Source of the DNA: an uncultured Thermomicrobiales bacterium
GTDB taxonomy: Bacteria; Chloroflexota; Chloroflexia; Thermomicrobiales; UBA6265
DNA: 64,000 nucleotides
NCBI GenBank assembly: GCA_902806355.1
Contig: CADCWI010000059.1
Span: 1 to 64,000, forward strand
Reading direction: 5' to 3'
Positions 10,522 to 19,432 of the stretch are shown one piece after another. The position numbers and the translations under genes were made by a program. Each line of letters opens with the position of its first letter. Position 1 is the first letter of the stretch. Under the pieces are notes generated by a model. The model saw only the letters and a program-made list of their open reading frames with translations. It did not search any database and had not been told where the DNA came from.

Positions 10522-12369
10522 TTATGTCCTGTCCTCGACCGTCCGGGCGAAGCGGTCCGCCTGAACCCGAAACATCCGAGCGTACAGACCATCCACGGCC
10601 ATGAGCTCGTCGTGACTCCCCGTCTCGGCCACACTGCCTCGCTCGAGCACGACGATCCGATCGGCGCGGCGGACGGTGGAGAAGCGGTGCGAGATGAGAA
10701 TGGTCGTCAACCCAGCCGTGATCTCCAGGAATCGGTCGTAGAGTTCCGCCTCCGCTCGCACGTCGAGGTTTGCCGTCGGCTCGTCCAGCACCAGCACCTT
10801 CGCGCCGCCCTCGACCGCGAAGAGCGCCCGAGCGAGCGCGATCCGTTGCCACTGACCGCCGGAAAGGTCGACTCCGCCCGGATATTGCCGGGACAGGACG
10901 GTCTCCCATCCCTCTGGCAGAGCCTCGATCATTCCGAGTGCTCCCGCCCTTCGCGCGGCCTCCCGCAATCGATCGATGTCGTTGGCGAGCACATGTGCGC
11001 CCATCGCGATGTTGTCGCGCGCCGAGAGGTGGTAGCGATTGAAATCCTGGAAGATAGCGGCGATCCCTCGCCGCCACTCCCTCGGGTCTGCCTCTGCCAC
11101 GTCGTTGCCGTTCACCGAGATCCGTCCCGAGGTCGGTTCGTACAGCCGGCAGAGGAGCTTGACCAGCGTCGTCTTGCCTGCACCGTTCGCACCCACTACC
11201 GCGAGTGACCTTCCGGCGGGAATCTCTAGGTCCAGGCCTGTCAACACGTCACGCTCGCTGCCGGAATATCGGAAACCGACATCCTCGAAGCGGATGGCCG
11301 CGCCAGAGATCCCTGTCGGCAAGCTCCTGATCGGATTGCGTGGCTCGTCTAACAGGCGGCGTTCGAGCTCGAGCACCCTCGGCACCGAGACGGCAGCCTG
11401 GGAGAGGATCATGTTGGCATCGTCAAAGGCCCGGAATCGATTGGCACCCATCGTCGCCTGCGCGTATACCGCAAGCGCGCCAAGCGAGAGGTTCCCTCGC
11501 AGCGAGGCCCATGCCAGCAGTCCGAATGTGGTGATGTTCGCCACGATAACGGCGAGGGTGGGCAGCCAAACCACTGCTCTACCGGGACGGCGCGCGTGCC
11601 ACACGGGCTCCATTGCTCGTCGCCACGCAGCCTCGAACCGACCCTCCAACCAGCCAGCCAGTCCCCAGACCCGGACCTCCTTTGCCGCAGGGGGCTCGAG
11701 GGCCAGGTCGCGGTAATAGTCGGCGCGGCGAAGTGCCGCCGCCTGACCAAATCCTACCTCTCCGACCCGGAGGTACTCTCGTTGCAGGTAGTACAGGACT
11801 ACCGGCCACATCATGAGCCATGCGAATCCAAGCCACCATCGAAACCCCATGAGGATGGCGGCCGAACCGAGCGCGGCGAGCCAGCTGGGAAGAAGATTCG
11901 CGAGCGCCGCAGAGGCGTCTCCGGGACGCAGGCCATGCACTCCTACCCCACGCGCTGTCTCTATCAGGTCCAGGACGGCGGGCTCCTCCAGGTGCGAGAT
12001 GCCTGTCGGTCGCCCTACCGCAGTCATGGTCCGCTCCTGAAGGTGGCGATCGACCTGCCGACCAAGCACGGTGGCGAGCGCCTCCTGGAAGGGCGCCAGC
12101 AAACGTTCGGCAACGATCAAGAGGGACGCAACGGCAAGCAAGGACAATGTGTAGCGTCCGGCTGAGGATTCAAATCCATCATCGACCGCTGGCTGGATCG
12201 ACCCGACTAGCAATCCGGTAACGACCGTAGCGGTCAATGGGAGCAAGGTCGCGGCAATGACGCTCGCAGACAACAGGAGTGTCAACCGGCGGCTCACGCG
12301 AGGGAGGATCCGGAGTATCGTGATAATTCCAGAGACCGTCGGCGAGACGGAAAGGCGGGGTCGTCTCAC
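10522..12369 (-). CDS. ABC exporter, fused membrane and ATPase domains (first of pair)
   Basis: A 615-aa half-transporter with an N-terminal membrane domain (first segment about LTLLLSASVIAATLLPLTAT) and an ATPase domain containing Walker A GANGAGKTTLV, Q-loop IFQDFNRYHL, signature LSGGQWQRIALARAL, Walker B VLVLDEPTANLD and H-loop SHRFSTVRRAD. I chose GTG 12369, which overlaps the sigma-factor stop as GTGA; an upstream GTG at 12402 would add 11 residues. Both exporters in the pair share the unusual signature LSGGQWQ and similar length, so they look like ancient paralogues. Coupling to the sigma factor suggests the exporter is part of that sigma factor's response. Confidence 0.9.
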   Translation of the reverse strand: MRRPRLSVSPTVSGIITILRILPRVSRRLTLLLSASVIAATLLPLTATVVTGLLVGSIQPAVDDGFESSAGRYTLSLLAVASLLIVAERLLAPFQEALATVLGRQVDRHLQERTMTAVGRPTGISHLEEPAVLDLIETARGVGVHGLRPGDASAALANLLPSWLAALGSAAILMGFRWWLGFAWLMMWPVVLYYLQREYLRVGEVGFGQAAALRRADYYRDLALEPPAAKEVRVWGLAGWLEGRFEAAWRRAMEPVWHARRPGRAVVWLPTLAVIVANITTFGLLAWASLRGNLSLGALAVYAQATMGANRFRAFDDANMILSQAAVSVPRVLELERRLLDEPRNPIRSLPTGISGAAIRFEDVGFRYSGSERDVLTGLDLEIPAGRSLAVVGANGAGKTTLVKLLCRLYEPTSGRISVNGNDVAEADPREWRRGIAAIFQDFNRYHLSARDNIAMGAHVLANDIDRLREAARRAGALGMIEALPEGWETVLSRQYPGGVDLSGGQWQRIALARALFAVEGGAKVLVLDEPTANLDVRAEAELYDRFLEITAGLTTILISHRFSTVRRADRIVVLERGSVAETGSHDELMAVDGLYARMFRVQADRFARTVEDRT

Positions 12370-13568
12370 TCCACCGTGTCTCCGGTGCGCCGACCCTGGC
12401 ACGACGTGCCGTTGACGCTCACGACCCGCAGCGAGTCGCGCAGTGTCACAACCTCCAGCTTCGCTCCATCCGTCACGCTTTGGAACCCGGTCACCACTGC
12501 CGGGCTACCCATCGCCTCTATCTCGCGTTCGGGAAGGAACCGCATTCTGGGATGCTCCCGCCAGAACCGGCGCGCCTCGGGCAGGCTCCAGGTGAGCGAG
12601 TGCCAGGTCTCGCTGTCGGCGCCTCCACATCCCGGATGCCAGAGGTAGATGCTGTTGGGGTCTGCGTATCTGAGGGGAACCCACGGCGGCGTACCCCTGG
12701 TCAACGGCAACAAGTCGCCACAAACGGGGCACGGCGCGGCACCGTCCTTCGCTTGTGCCCTGAACATCACGTCGATGACCCTCAGCACGCGAGAGAGGGC
12801 GGGCCTGTACGTCCGGACATCGCTTAACTCATTCCCTAAACGAGAGTGGATGAAGTGCCCCCGGCGCAAGGAACACTCAGGGCACCGCATGTCCAGCTTG
12901 CCTTCTCGGGATCGAAGCCAGCCCTCAAGCCTGTGCTTGCCGCACCCGGGGCACCAGATACGGGTCGTCTGCCATCCCGCGTCTCTCGACTGGACGAGGC
13001 CGTAGGAGATCGCCTCGTCGCTCAACTCGGTGGTCAGGAGACGTCGCAACGCCAGCTTTCCCCGATGCAGACGGGCTTCCACCGCTCCTTCGGTGAGGCC
13101 CAGACGCATAGCGATTTCGGCCTGAGGCGATTCCCTGATGTAGCGCTCCACGAGCGCCGCGCGCGTCTCCGCGGGGAGTAATGCCATGGCCCGGTCCAGC
13201 AACCGCGCCAGGTCTTCCCGCTCCAGATCCAGCTGGAGGTCGATATCGCCCGCTTGCCAATGAGGTCCGCCGCCATGCTTGCGCCCGCAATCCAGATCAT
13301 GAGGGCTGAAAACTTCTCGGCCGCGGCTCCGGGCCCACAATCGGCATTGGTTCCTGGCTATGCCGAACAGCCAGGAACGGTGAGCCTCTGGGTTGCGCAG
13401 CTCGTGGTGATGCTCCAAGGCTTCAAGGAGCGTCTGCTGCGCAAGGTCCTCCGCTGCAACTGGATCGCCCGTGTAACGAGTACAGAACCGCAGCAGCATA
13501 TCGCGACTGGCGGAAATCGACTGTGAGTCTTCAAGGTGCGGTGGGTGCTCGCTCGCTCTGGTAACCAC
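12366..13568 (-). CDS. ECF-type sigma factor with C-terminal zinc-ribbon extension
   Basis: A 400-aa protein starting at GTG 13568, with AGGAGG 4 nt upstream. Residues about 20-85 match sigma region 2 (RFCTRYTGDPVAAEDLAQQT, RSWLFGIARNQCR) and about 120-175 match region 4 (LLPAETRAALVERYI, EIAMRLGLTEGAVEARLHRGK). A roughly 220-residue extension follows with Cys pairs: CPGC...CPEC near residues 207-240 and CPVC...HPGC near 285-325, consistent with one or two zinc ribbons. Typical ECF factors are about 170-200 aa, so this is double length. No separate anti-sigma gene adjoins, so the extension may sense or regulate. It is coupled by 4 bp to the exporter genes. A GGAAC motif lies on the same strand at 13616-13620, compatible with autoregulation but without a clear -10. 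Confidence 0.85.
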   Translation of the reverse strand: MVTRASEHPPHLEDSQSISASRDMLLRFCTRYTGDPVAAEDLAQQTLLEALEHHHELRNPEAHRSWLFGIARNQCRLWARSRGREVFSPHDLDCGRKHGGGPHWQAGDIDLQLDLEREDLARLLDRAMALLPAETRAALVERYIRESPQAEIAMRLGLTEGAVEARLHRGKLALRRLLTTELSDEAISYGLVQSRDAGWQTTRIWCPGCGKHRLEGWLRSREGKLDMRCPECSLRRGHFIHSRLGNELSDVRTYRPALSRVLRVIDVMFRAQAKDGAAPCPVCGDLLPLTRGTPPWVPLRYADPNSIYLWHPGCGGADSETWHSLTWSLPEARRFWREHPRMRFLPEREIEAMGSPAVVTGFQSVTDGAKLEVVTLRDSLRVVSVNGTSCQGRRTGDTVE

Positions 13569-13923
13569 GATGCCTCCTCGGCTGGAGAATGATTCTGCAT
13601 GTATGTAACATGGTGGTTCCCCTTTCCTACGCACTTTTTGGTTTGTCCTGGTAGACCCGCCTAGGAGCATCCGGCACAGCTCCGCCTGCCCATCCGAACG
13701 GGCGCCGGGCACGTGGGTTGGCTTTGGCTCGTCGTTCTGTTCGATCGCTGAAACGAGGAGGGTGAGACGTCCGACACGTACACGTGATGGGAGGGGCAGG
13801 ACCAGCTACGGGAGCAAGACGCCAGGAACCCATCCTAGAGCAGTATCCGGAATCTCGTACCTCCGGGCTGCATGCTCCCGGGCCACGTGGAGGAACCGAA
13901 GAACCCGGATAAGGAGGGAGGGG
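13569..13923. other. Intergenic region upstream of the sigma factor
   Basis: About 355 bases between the sigma gene start and the decayed VOC gene. Apart from the possible sigma-factor promoter (GGAAC, minus strand, 13616-13620) no gene, tRNA or convincing repeat is seen; the open frames here lack ribosome sites and family similarity. Confidence 0.45.
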
Positions 13924-14175
13924 TCAGTCGTTGTCAAACAAATCCAGGATCACACCCAGTTGCGTGCTGCCGTTGACTTACGCATACCGCTGACCGGTAT
14001 CCTCGCCGCTCAGGACAAGGGGAATACCGCTAGCGTCGAGGTAGGCGATCTTTTGGTTGATGCCCTTGATCCGGATCGCCAGGTGATGCTAGTTCACGCC
14101 GTGCTGGTCGAGGTGATCCTTCCACGTGCTCGGTTCGCCGATCGGCTCGACTAGCTCGACGTCGACTTGCCCCAT
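13924..14175 (-). pseudogene. Remnant of a VOC-superfamily (glyoxalase/methylmalonyl-CoA-epimerase-like) gene
   Basis: Reading the minus strand from ATG 14175 gives one continuous frame of 84 codons that matches the C-terminal half of VOC metalloenzymes: QVDVELVEPIGEPSTW, then HHLAIRIKGINQKIAYLDAS, GIPLVLSGEDTGQRYA and TQLGVILDLFDND. The frame is interrupted by TAG at 14091-14089 and TAA at 13980-13978, and ends at TGA 13926-13924. The first half of the domain cannot be read convincingly between 14176 and 14435, so it is lost or frameshifted. The metal-ligand His in HHLA is kept. It lies next to a Gfo/Idh oxidoreductase and polyol dehydrogenase, a usual setting for VOC or isomerase genes of sugar catabolism. 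Confidence 0.75.
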
Positions 14176-14435
14176 TGTGGAAGGACGCCCGCCTGGCGCG
14201 AGCGGCCGTTGGCTACCCCTGGTATTCGATCCGCGCCTTTCGGCATTACATCGCGGTCTACTGAGCCGAGGCAATGGTGAGCTGCAGTGGCATGGCAAAC
14301 GGGAATTTCAACCGATCCTCCTTCGCCTTCAAGACGGAGCGGTTCGCGGTGAACGCTCGGCCCGTTCCCAACCTTGATGTCATTGGCCTGACAACAGCTT
14401 GGACGTACGGGCCGAGCTTAAAGTGTCGATGTCCG

Positions 14436-15596
14436 CTACGATGTCGTGAGTACTGCGCCGGGGTTGGCGCCCGAATCAACGGCGGTCGACTGGCGAAGGT
14501 CGATTTCCTTGCCTGTTTCCGCCGAGCGGTAGATCGCGTCGAGGACCCGGAGGACATCGAGACCATGCGTGATCGTCGCGCCCGGCTGTCGCCCCGCCTC
14601 GATGCTGTCGACGAAGTCCGCGATTTCCGCCCGGAATGATTCGTAGAGCATGAACCCCTGCTGCTGCGCTTGCATCGTCTGAAACTCCGGGTGCTGGACG
14701 AGCGTTGCCCTTGCCGGTCCTTTCCCCGTCGTGGTGTTGATGGTCATCTGCTCCTGTCCACCTGCCTCGTTTCCAAGACCCCGTGATATCCTCGCACCGC
14801 CCTGGGTACCGAAGAGCTGGGCGTAAACGAGGTTGCTCTGTTCGATGTGCGAGAGCCACGACACGTCGAGCACGATAGTCGCGCCGTTATCGAGCTTAAT
14901 GAATGCGGTGGCGAGGTCCTCAACGTCTACATCCGAGCCGGTGCTCTCCCGCATGAAGTCGTTGAACTCGTGGTACACCGATCCGCTGACGCTCACCGGC
15001 CGCGGATTGCCCATGAACCACAGCGACAGGTCTAACATGTGGACGCCAAGATCGATCAACGGGCCGCCACCCGACCGGTTCCGCTGCGTGAACCACCCAC
15101 GCAGGAAGAATTCGGCCGCTCCACGAAGCCATCCCGTCTTTGCGTAGTAGATGTTCCCGAGCTCGCCCGCCTCTATCCGCTGCTTGAGAACGACACTGTC
15201 GGGGCGGTAGCGGTTGTTAAACGCGATCATGAACGCCTGGGCGGGGTGCTCCGCGACCTTGGCCGCGAGTCGCTCGCCCTCCTGGAGCGTGTGCGCCAGG
15301 GGCTTCTCAAGCAAAACGTGCTTGCCAGCATCGAGTGCGTCGATGGCCATCGGCACATGGAGAAAGTTGGGTGTACAGATACTTACCGCGTCCACATGGT
15401 CACCGGAAAGAAGTTCACGGTAATCATTGAAGATCCGGGCGCCATCGACGTTGTACTGCGTCTTGACCTGCTCCGCCGCTGCCGCATTCACGTCCGAAAT
15501 GGCGACGATCCTGGCATCGGGGTGCTTCTGATATCCCTCGATGTGACGTTGTCCTGGCCAGCCGACACCGATGATCCCGACGCGTATCTCAGCCAC
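14436..15596 (-). CDS. Gfo/Idh/MocA family NAD(P)-dependent oxidoreductase
   Basis: A 386-aa sugar or cyclitol dehydrogenase-type protein. The N-terminal Rossmann fold shows VGIIGVGWPGQRH and AISDVN; the family EKPLA lysine motif is HVLLEKPLAHT, and the C-terminal domain holds GGGPLIDLGVHMLDL with the conserved Asp-x3-His pair. I start at GTG 15596 (VAEIRVGIIG) with AAGGAG 7-9 nt upstream, rather than 17 residues earlier. It is divergent from the polyol dehydrogenase at 15847, with 250 bp that should hold both promoters. The pairing suggests catabolism of a polyol or sugar acid, but the substrate cannot be read from sequence. Confidence 0.9.
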   Translation of the reverse strand: MAEIRVGIIGVGWPGQRHIEGYQKHPDARIVAISDVNAAAAEQVKTQYNVDGARIFNDYRELLSGDHVDAVSICTPNFLHVPMAIDALDAGKHVLLEKPLAHTLQEGERLAAKVAEHPAQAFMIAFNNRYRPDSVVLKQRIEAGELGNIYYAKTGWLRGAAEFFLRGWFTQRNRSGGGPLIDLGVHMLDLSLWFMGNPRPVSVSGSVYHEFNDFMRESTGSDVDVEDLATAFIKLDNGATIVLDVSWLSHIEQSNLVYAQLFGTQGGARISRGLGNEAGGQEQMTINTTTGKGPARATLVQHPEFQTMQAQQQGFMLYESFRAEIADFVDSIEAGRQPGATITHGLDVLRVLDAIYRSAETGKEIDLRQSTAVDSGANPGAVLTTS

Positions 15597-15846
15597 AACC
15601 TGTCTCCTTCTAATCGTGTGATTCTCGCTGTCCCGGTCATGCAACACCGATGTCGTTGGGGAGTCATGTCATGCGAACGGGGCAGCGCCACGGCGAGACA
15701 CCGGCGCGCGACACGCCTTGGAACCCCCCGGACTCCAAAAGTAGAACCCTCGGACGTGCGAGTCGACTCGCCACACCCGGGCGACCCCGGTATGGTACTG
15801 CCACACATCGTGACTGGCCGGGTATCGGCACAATCTGGAGGAAATG

Positions 15847-16920
15847 ATGACGGAGACGATGTTGGCGGTCGTGACCCATGGGCCGCGAGATTACCGGGTC
15901 GAGGAAGTGCCGATTCCACAACCCGGACCGGGTGAGTTGATCATCGAAGTCGGTGCGATCGGCATCTGCGCGTCGGACATGAAATGCTGGCTCGGCGGCG
16001 CCCTGTTCTGGGGCGAGGACGGAGCTGGAGGGTTCGTGGAGGCACCCTGCATCGCCGGTCACGAGTATGGCGGTCGAATCGTCGCCATGGGCAACGGAGC
16101 GGGCGCGCACTGGAACGTCAAGGAGGGCGACCGGATCGTCGCCGAACAGATCGTCCCCTGCGGCGAGTGCCGGTACTGTCGTGACGGGCACTACTGGATG
16201 TGCCAGCGGCACTGGATCTTCGGCTTCAAGCGACAGACCGATGGCGGCATGGCCCGGTTCAACCGCATACCCGCGCAGGCTCGCGTGCACCGTGTTCCGG
16301 ACGTGCTGAGTGACGGTGAGGCAGCCTACATCGAGCCGATGGCCTGTGCCTGGCACGCCGTCGATCGCGGTGAGATCCAGGAAGGCGATACCGTCGTCAT
16401 CGGCGGAGTGGGCAACATCGGGCTGTGCATGCTCCAGATCGCCAGGCTGCGGAACCCTGGCCGGCTGATCGCACTCGACACCCGAGCGTACCGGCTGGAG
16501 ATGGCGAGAACACTGGGAGCCGACGTGGCGATCAACGTGTCCGATGACGACGCAGTCGCGCGGGTCCGCGAGCTGACGGACGGATATGGCTGCGACGTCT
16601 ACATCGAGGCATCCGGACATCCGAGCGGTGTCATGCAAGGCCTGGAGATGCTCCGCAAGCTCGGCACATTCGTGGAGTTCAGCGTCTTCAATGAGCCAGC
16701 GACGGTGAACTGGACGATCATCGGCGACACCAAGGAGCTGAACATCCACGGCAGCCACCTCGGTCCGGGAGGATACGCGCCGTCGATCGCGGCGATCGAG
16801 CGCGGGACGGTTGATGTGAAGCCTCTGCTGGCGGAGGCGTACCCGCTGACACAATTCGATGAGGCGATGCGCCAGGCGTTGAGCGGTGATGTGCTCAAGA
16901 CTCTGATCACGCCGGTCTAG
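15847..16920 (+). CDS. Zinc-dependent polyol dehydrogenase, erythritol/L-threitol dehydrogenase-like
   Basis: A 357-aa medium-chain dehydrogenase. It has the catalytic zinc Cys (GICASDMKCW), GHEYGG, the structural-zinc-type cluster CGECRYCRDGHYWMC, and the NAD-binding VIGGVGNIGLCMLQI. Several segments, such as the start (AVVTHGPRDYRVEEV), AEQIVPCGEC and GFKRQTDGGMA, recall mycobacterial erythritol/L-threitol dehydrogenase as I remember it, which oxidises a four-carbon polyol to a ketose. GGAGG ends 5 nt before ATG 15847; ATG 15844 is too close to it. Substrate is inferred by resemblance only. It is divergent from the Gfo/Idh gene. Confidence 0.85.
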   Translation: MTETMLAVVTHGPRDYRVEEVPIPQPGPGELIIEVGAIGICASDMKCWLGGALFWGEDGAGGFVEAPCIAGHEYGGRIVAMGNGAGAHWNVKEGDRIVAEQIVPCGECRYCRDGHYWMCQRHWIFGFKRQTDGGMARFNRIPAQARVHRVPDVLSDGEAAYIEPMACAWHAVDRGEIQEGDTVVIGGVGNIGLCMLQIARLRNPGRLIALDTRAYRLEMARTLGADVAINVSDDDAVARVRELTDGYGCDVYIEASGHPSGVMQGLEMLRKLGTFVEFSVFNEPATVNWTIIGDTKELNIHGSHLGPGGYAPSIAAIERGTVDVKPLLAEAYPLTQFDEAMRQALSGDVLKTLITPV

Positions 16921-16954
16921 CACCCGATAGCGAGTGGTCCGCCTCCAGCCCGAT

Positions 16955-17219
16955 GAGTAGTGGCTGGTCTTGTGCCAGCCAGATACCGCAACACAGTTTC
17001 CCAGCTGTCGCGCCAGCAATGCATCTGCCGCGGACGCGACGGGTAATGCTCGGCCGGCATGAAGCCGGCCACTACACCGAAGGGCACTTTCATGCAGTGG
17101 CTAGTCGTGTGCCAGCCAATTGCCGGAATGCGGCATCCCGTGTCGCCCCGTCAGCAATGCGCCCCGCTACGGACGCGACGGGTAATGCTTGGCCAGCATG
17201 AAACCGGACATTACAGGAT
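16955..17219. repeat. Two imperfect copies of a ~138-bp intergenic repeat with internal hairpins
   Basis: Copy 1 runs about 16957-17079 and copy 2 about 17095-17218. Aligned landmarks are TGGCTGGTC (16961) with TGGCTAGTC (17098), GTGCCAGCCA in both, and GGACGCGACGGGTAATGCT (17032 and 17171), offset 137-139 bp. Copy 1 contains the hairpins TGGCTGG...CCAGCCA and GGCCGGC-atgaa-GCCGGCC; copy 2 has mutated versions of both. No open frame covers the unit. It looks like a REP/MITE-like non-coding element beyond the end of the polyol dehydrogenase gene and the 3' end of the glycosylase gene. Confidence 0.8.
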
Positions 17220-17226
17220 ATTGGGT

Positions 17227-18135
17227 TCAACCCTCCGGATGTCCAGTCGGCGCGATGCCGAAGAAGGCTGTCCAGAGCAGCCGGGCGGCGATCCCACGAG
17301 CTGGACGCCAGGCCTCGGCGAGGCGATCGAGATCCTTGAGCGTGAGGTCGGGGTTCTCGTACGCCTGCCGCGCGGCACGCAGGAGCGCGATGTCACCCGT
17401 TGGATGCGCGTCCGGCGCGCCGATTCCCCAGAGCACCGCGGACTCCGCCGTCCACCGACCGACCAGTGGTAACTCCATGAGCGCGCGAACAGCTTCGTCC
17501 GGTCGATCTCTCGCGGCGGAATCGGTCGGCAGCGCCCCGGCGATTTGCTCCCGGGCGGCATGCTGGATCGCTTCCGCCCGCCGCCAGGTCACTCCGGATG
17601 CCTGGATCAACTCGAGCGGCGCCTCGGCAAGTTGGTGCGCAGTCGGAAGCGGACGAAACGTTCTGCCTTCGATCCAGGTTGCGCCGGCGAAGCTTGCGGC
17701 GAGCTTTGCCTGCGCCACGGCCGCGGCCGCCACCGAGATGCTCTGGCCGACGATCGACGTGACGATGCCGTCGAACAGCGAGCCGTCACAGTACGGGCGA
17801 AGCCCAGGGAACCGATGAGCCAGGCGTTGGACGACAGGATCGGTAAAATACGGCAGTTCAGCGTCGATGCCGAGCACGGCATTCACCCACTCCCGATCAC
17901 CGGTTACATGCCCGTTTCCAGTTATGTCGAGTACTCCATCATGTTCCTGGCGACATCGGCGCCAGACTATCTGGCCATTGTCCCAGCCGATCCAGGTCAG
18001 GGTGCCGTCCGACCAGTGCTGCCTCGGCGATCGCTCCCCGACCCAGGCGGCGGGTCCGCATGTCTGGGCGAGCGAAAATGGTTCCGGAACCGGCAGGTGC
18101 CGGATCGTGACGGTTGGGAAACAAGAATCAGTCAA
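17227..18135 (-). CDS. DNA-3-methyladenine glycosylase II-like (AlkA/HhH-GPD family)
   Basis: A 302-aa base-excision-repair protein. The C-terminal half contains the helix-hairpin-helix (LMELPLVGRWTAESAVLWG) followed by the catalytic Asp in PTGDIALLRA; upstream are DGIVTSIVGQSISVAAA, typical of the HhH-GPD core, and an AlkA-like N-terminal domain. It would excise alkylated purines. The start is TTG 18135, overlapping the stop of the PAP2 gene as TTGA, so the two are coupled although the functions look unrelated. Assignment to AlkA rather than another HhH glycosylase rests on length and the absence of an iron-sulphur cluster. Confidence 0.88.
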   Translation of the reverse strand: MTDSCFPTVTIRHLPVPEPFSLAQTCGPAAWVGERSPRQHWSDGTLTWIGWDNGQIVWRRCRQEHDGVLDITGNGHVTGDREWVNAVLGIDAELPYFTDPVVQRLAHRFPGLRPYCDGSLFDGIVTSIVGQSISVAAAAVAQAKLAASFAGATWIEGRTFRPLPTAHQLAEAPLELIQASGVTWRRAEAIQHAAREQIAGALPTDSAARDRPDEAVRALMELPLVGRWTAESAVLWGIGAPDAHPTGDIALLRAARQAYENPDLTLKDLDRLAEAWRPARGIAARLLWTAFFGIAPTGHPEG

Positions 18136-19382
18136 TGATCAGGGCTCAGTTTCTGGCGTGCCCAGCGCCGAGCATGGCCGGGCGCATGCCAGACCGGGGC
18201 CAACAGGCGTACGAGTGGTCTAAAAACCGATCTGTTGATCACAATCGCGGTGCGAAGAACGGGGGCTGGGACGTTGACGAACTGGTCGACGCTGATCGCG
18301 AGCCAGACAATATCGACGATGGCGAACGAGATCGTCGCCCATGCCATGCCGGCGAGGATGTCGACGACCCAGTGGTTCGACGTGTAGATGACGGAATACC
18401 AGAGGGCGACGTTATAGGGAATGAACAGTAAACCCCACCACCGGAAATACCGGATCGCGAACAGCATAACCAGCCACGGAAATCCGGCGTGGAGGGATGG
18501 CATGGCCGCGACCGGATGCGGGCTCGCGTTCTGCCAGATCGCGTAGGTGTCCAGCGTCTGAATGCCGCCGCGACCGATGCTTTCGGTCACCTGCCCTTGC
18601 GGCCAGTGGATGTCCGGCAAGACTCCCCAGGCGTCGGCAAGCCATGGCGGCGCGGCCGGGTACAGTAGAAAGAATGCGAACGCTCCGTAGGTCATGAAGC
18701 AGAAGGTGAGCGTGAAAAGCCAGAACCGCTCCTTGCGTCCGATCCAAAGAAGGAACGCGAACATGCACGGTAGGATGAAGTGCATGGTGTAGACAATAAC
18801 CGCGAAGTAGTCGTACCAGTGGACCGTGCCGCGAACGTAGAGCCAGTCCTGCAGCGTCGAGACTGGTTCGTACCCGAACAGGAGCGAACGGTCAAACGCG
18901 ATGAGGTTCTCGAGGCGGACCGATGGGAAATCGGACCGTTCCATCTCGCCGATCCTGCCTCCGCGGGGCAAGATGTCGCCGACCACCAGTTGGGCAGCGA
19001 TGCCGCGCAGGAACTCGTAACCAAACACGAGCAGGACGAACGGAATCCAGTCCCGGAGGAACGGGCCGACGCGACCCAGGATTACGGCGCCGACGAGCAG
19101 GAAGACCGCCCACCGGTCCGGAGTGAAGAACACTCCTCGCCAGAGGTAGATTCCGATCGCGAGCGCGATGTACAAGATGAACATGCCGAAAACCAGATAG
19201 CGGAACGTTCGCTGGTCCCGGGCGGAGCGTCCAATGTCTGATCCGGCGTGGCTTTCCGTGCTCGCGGCCGGGAAGTCGGCGCTGAACCGGCGGGCAAGCT
19301 GCGCCCCGGATGGCACCGGGGACCGGGCCGACGAATCCCGGCCATCTTCGCTATGGAGAATGGAGAGATCGAGAATGGCCAT
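18132..19382 (-). CDS. PAP2-superfamily membrane phosphatase/inositol-phosphorylceramide-synthase-like
   Basis: A 416-aa protein with about eight membrane segments (first near residues 60-80, YLVFGMFILYIALAIGIYL). The catalytic PAP2 motifs are present: PSLHAGFP (about residue 290) and SNHWVVDILAG (about 330), with the acid-base and nucleophile histidines. The family includes lipid phosphatases and phosphotransferases such as inositol phosphorylceramide synthase; the PSLHAG and long N-terminal region are shared with the latter group (PAP2_3). Lipid substrate is unknown. The N-terminal ~55 residues are polar and variable. It overlaps the alkA-like gene by 4 bp. Confidence 0.85.
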   Translation of the reverse strand: MAILDLSILHSEDGRDSSARSPVPSGAQLARRFSADFPAASTESHAGSDIGRSARDQRTFRYLVFGMFILYIALAIGIYLWRGVFFTPDRWAVFLLVGAVILGRVGPFLRDWIPFVLLVFGYEFLRGIAAQLVVGDILPRGGRIGEMERSDFPSVRLENLIAFDRSLLFGYEPVSTLQDWLYVRGTVHWYDYFAVIVYTMHFILPCMFAFLLWIGRKERFWLFTLTFCFMTYGAFAFFLLYPAAPPWLADAWGVLPDIHWPQGQVTESIGRGGIQTLDTYAIWQNASPHPVAAMPSLHAGFPWLVMLFAIRYFRWWGLLFIPYNVALWYSVIYTSNHWVVDILAGMAWATISFAIVDIVWLAISVDQFVNVPAPVLRTAIVINRSVFRPLVRLLAPVWHAPGHARRWARQKLSPDH

Positions 19383-19432
19383 ACCGACGGATGGTACACC
19401 TCATGTTCACAAGTATTGGCGGGAACGCTGGC

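Noticed and set aside
13762..14154. 130-aa plus-strand open frame
   Set aside because: It is antisense to the VOC remnant, whose minus-strand translation matches a known family.
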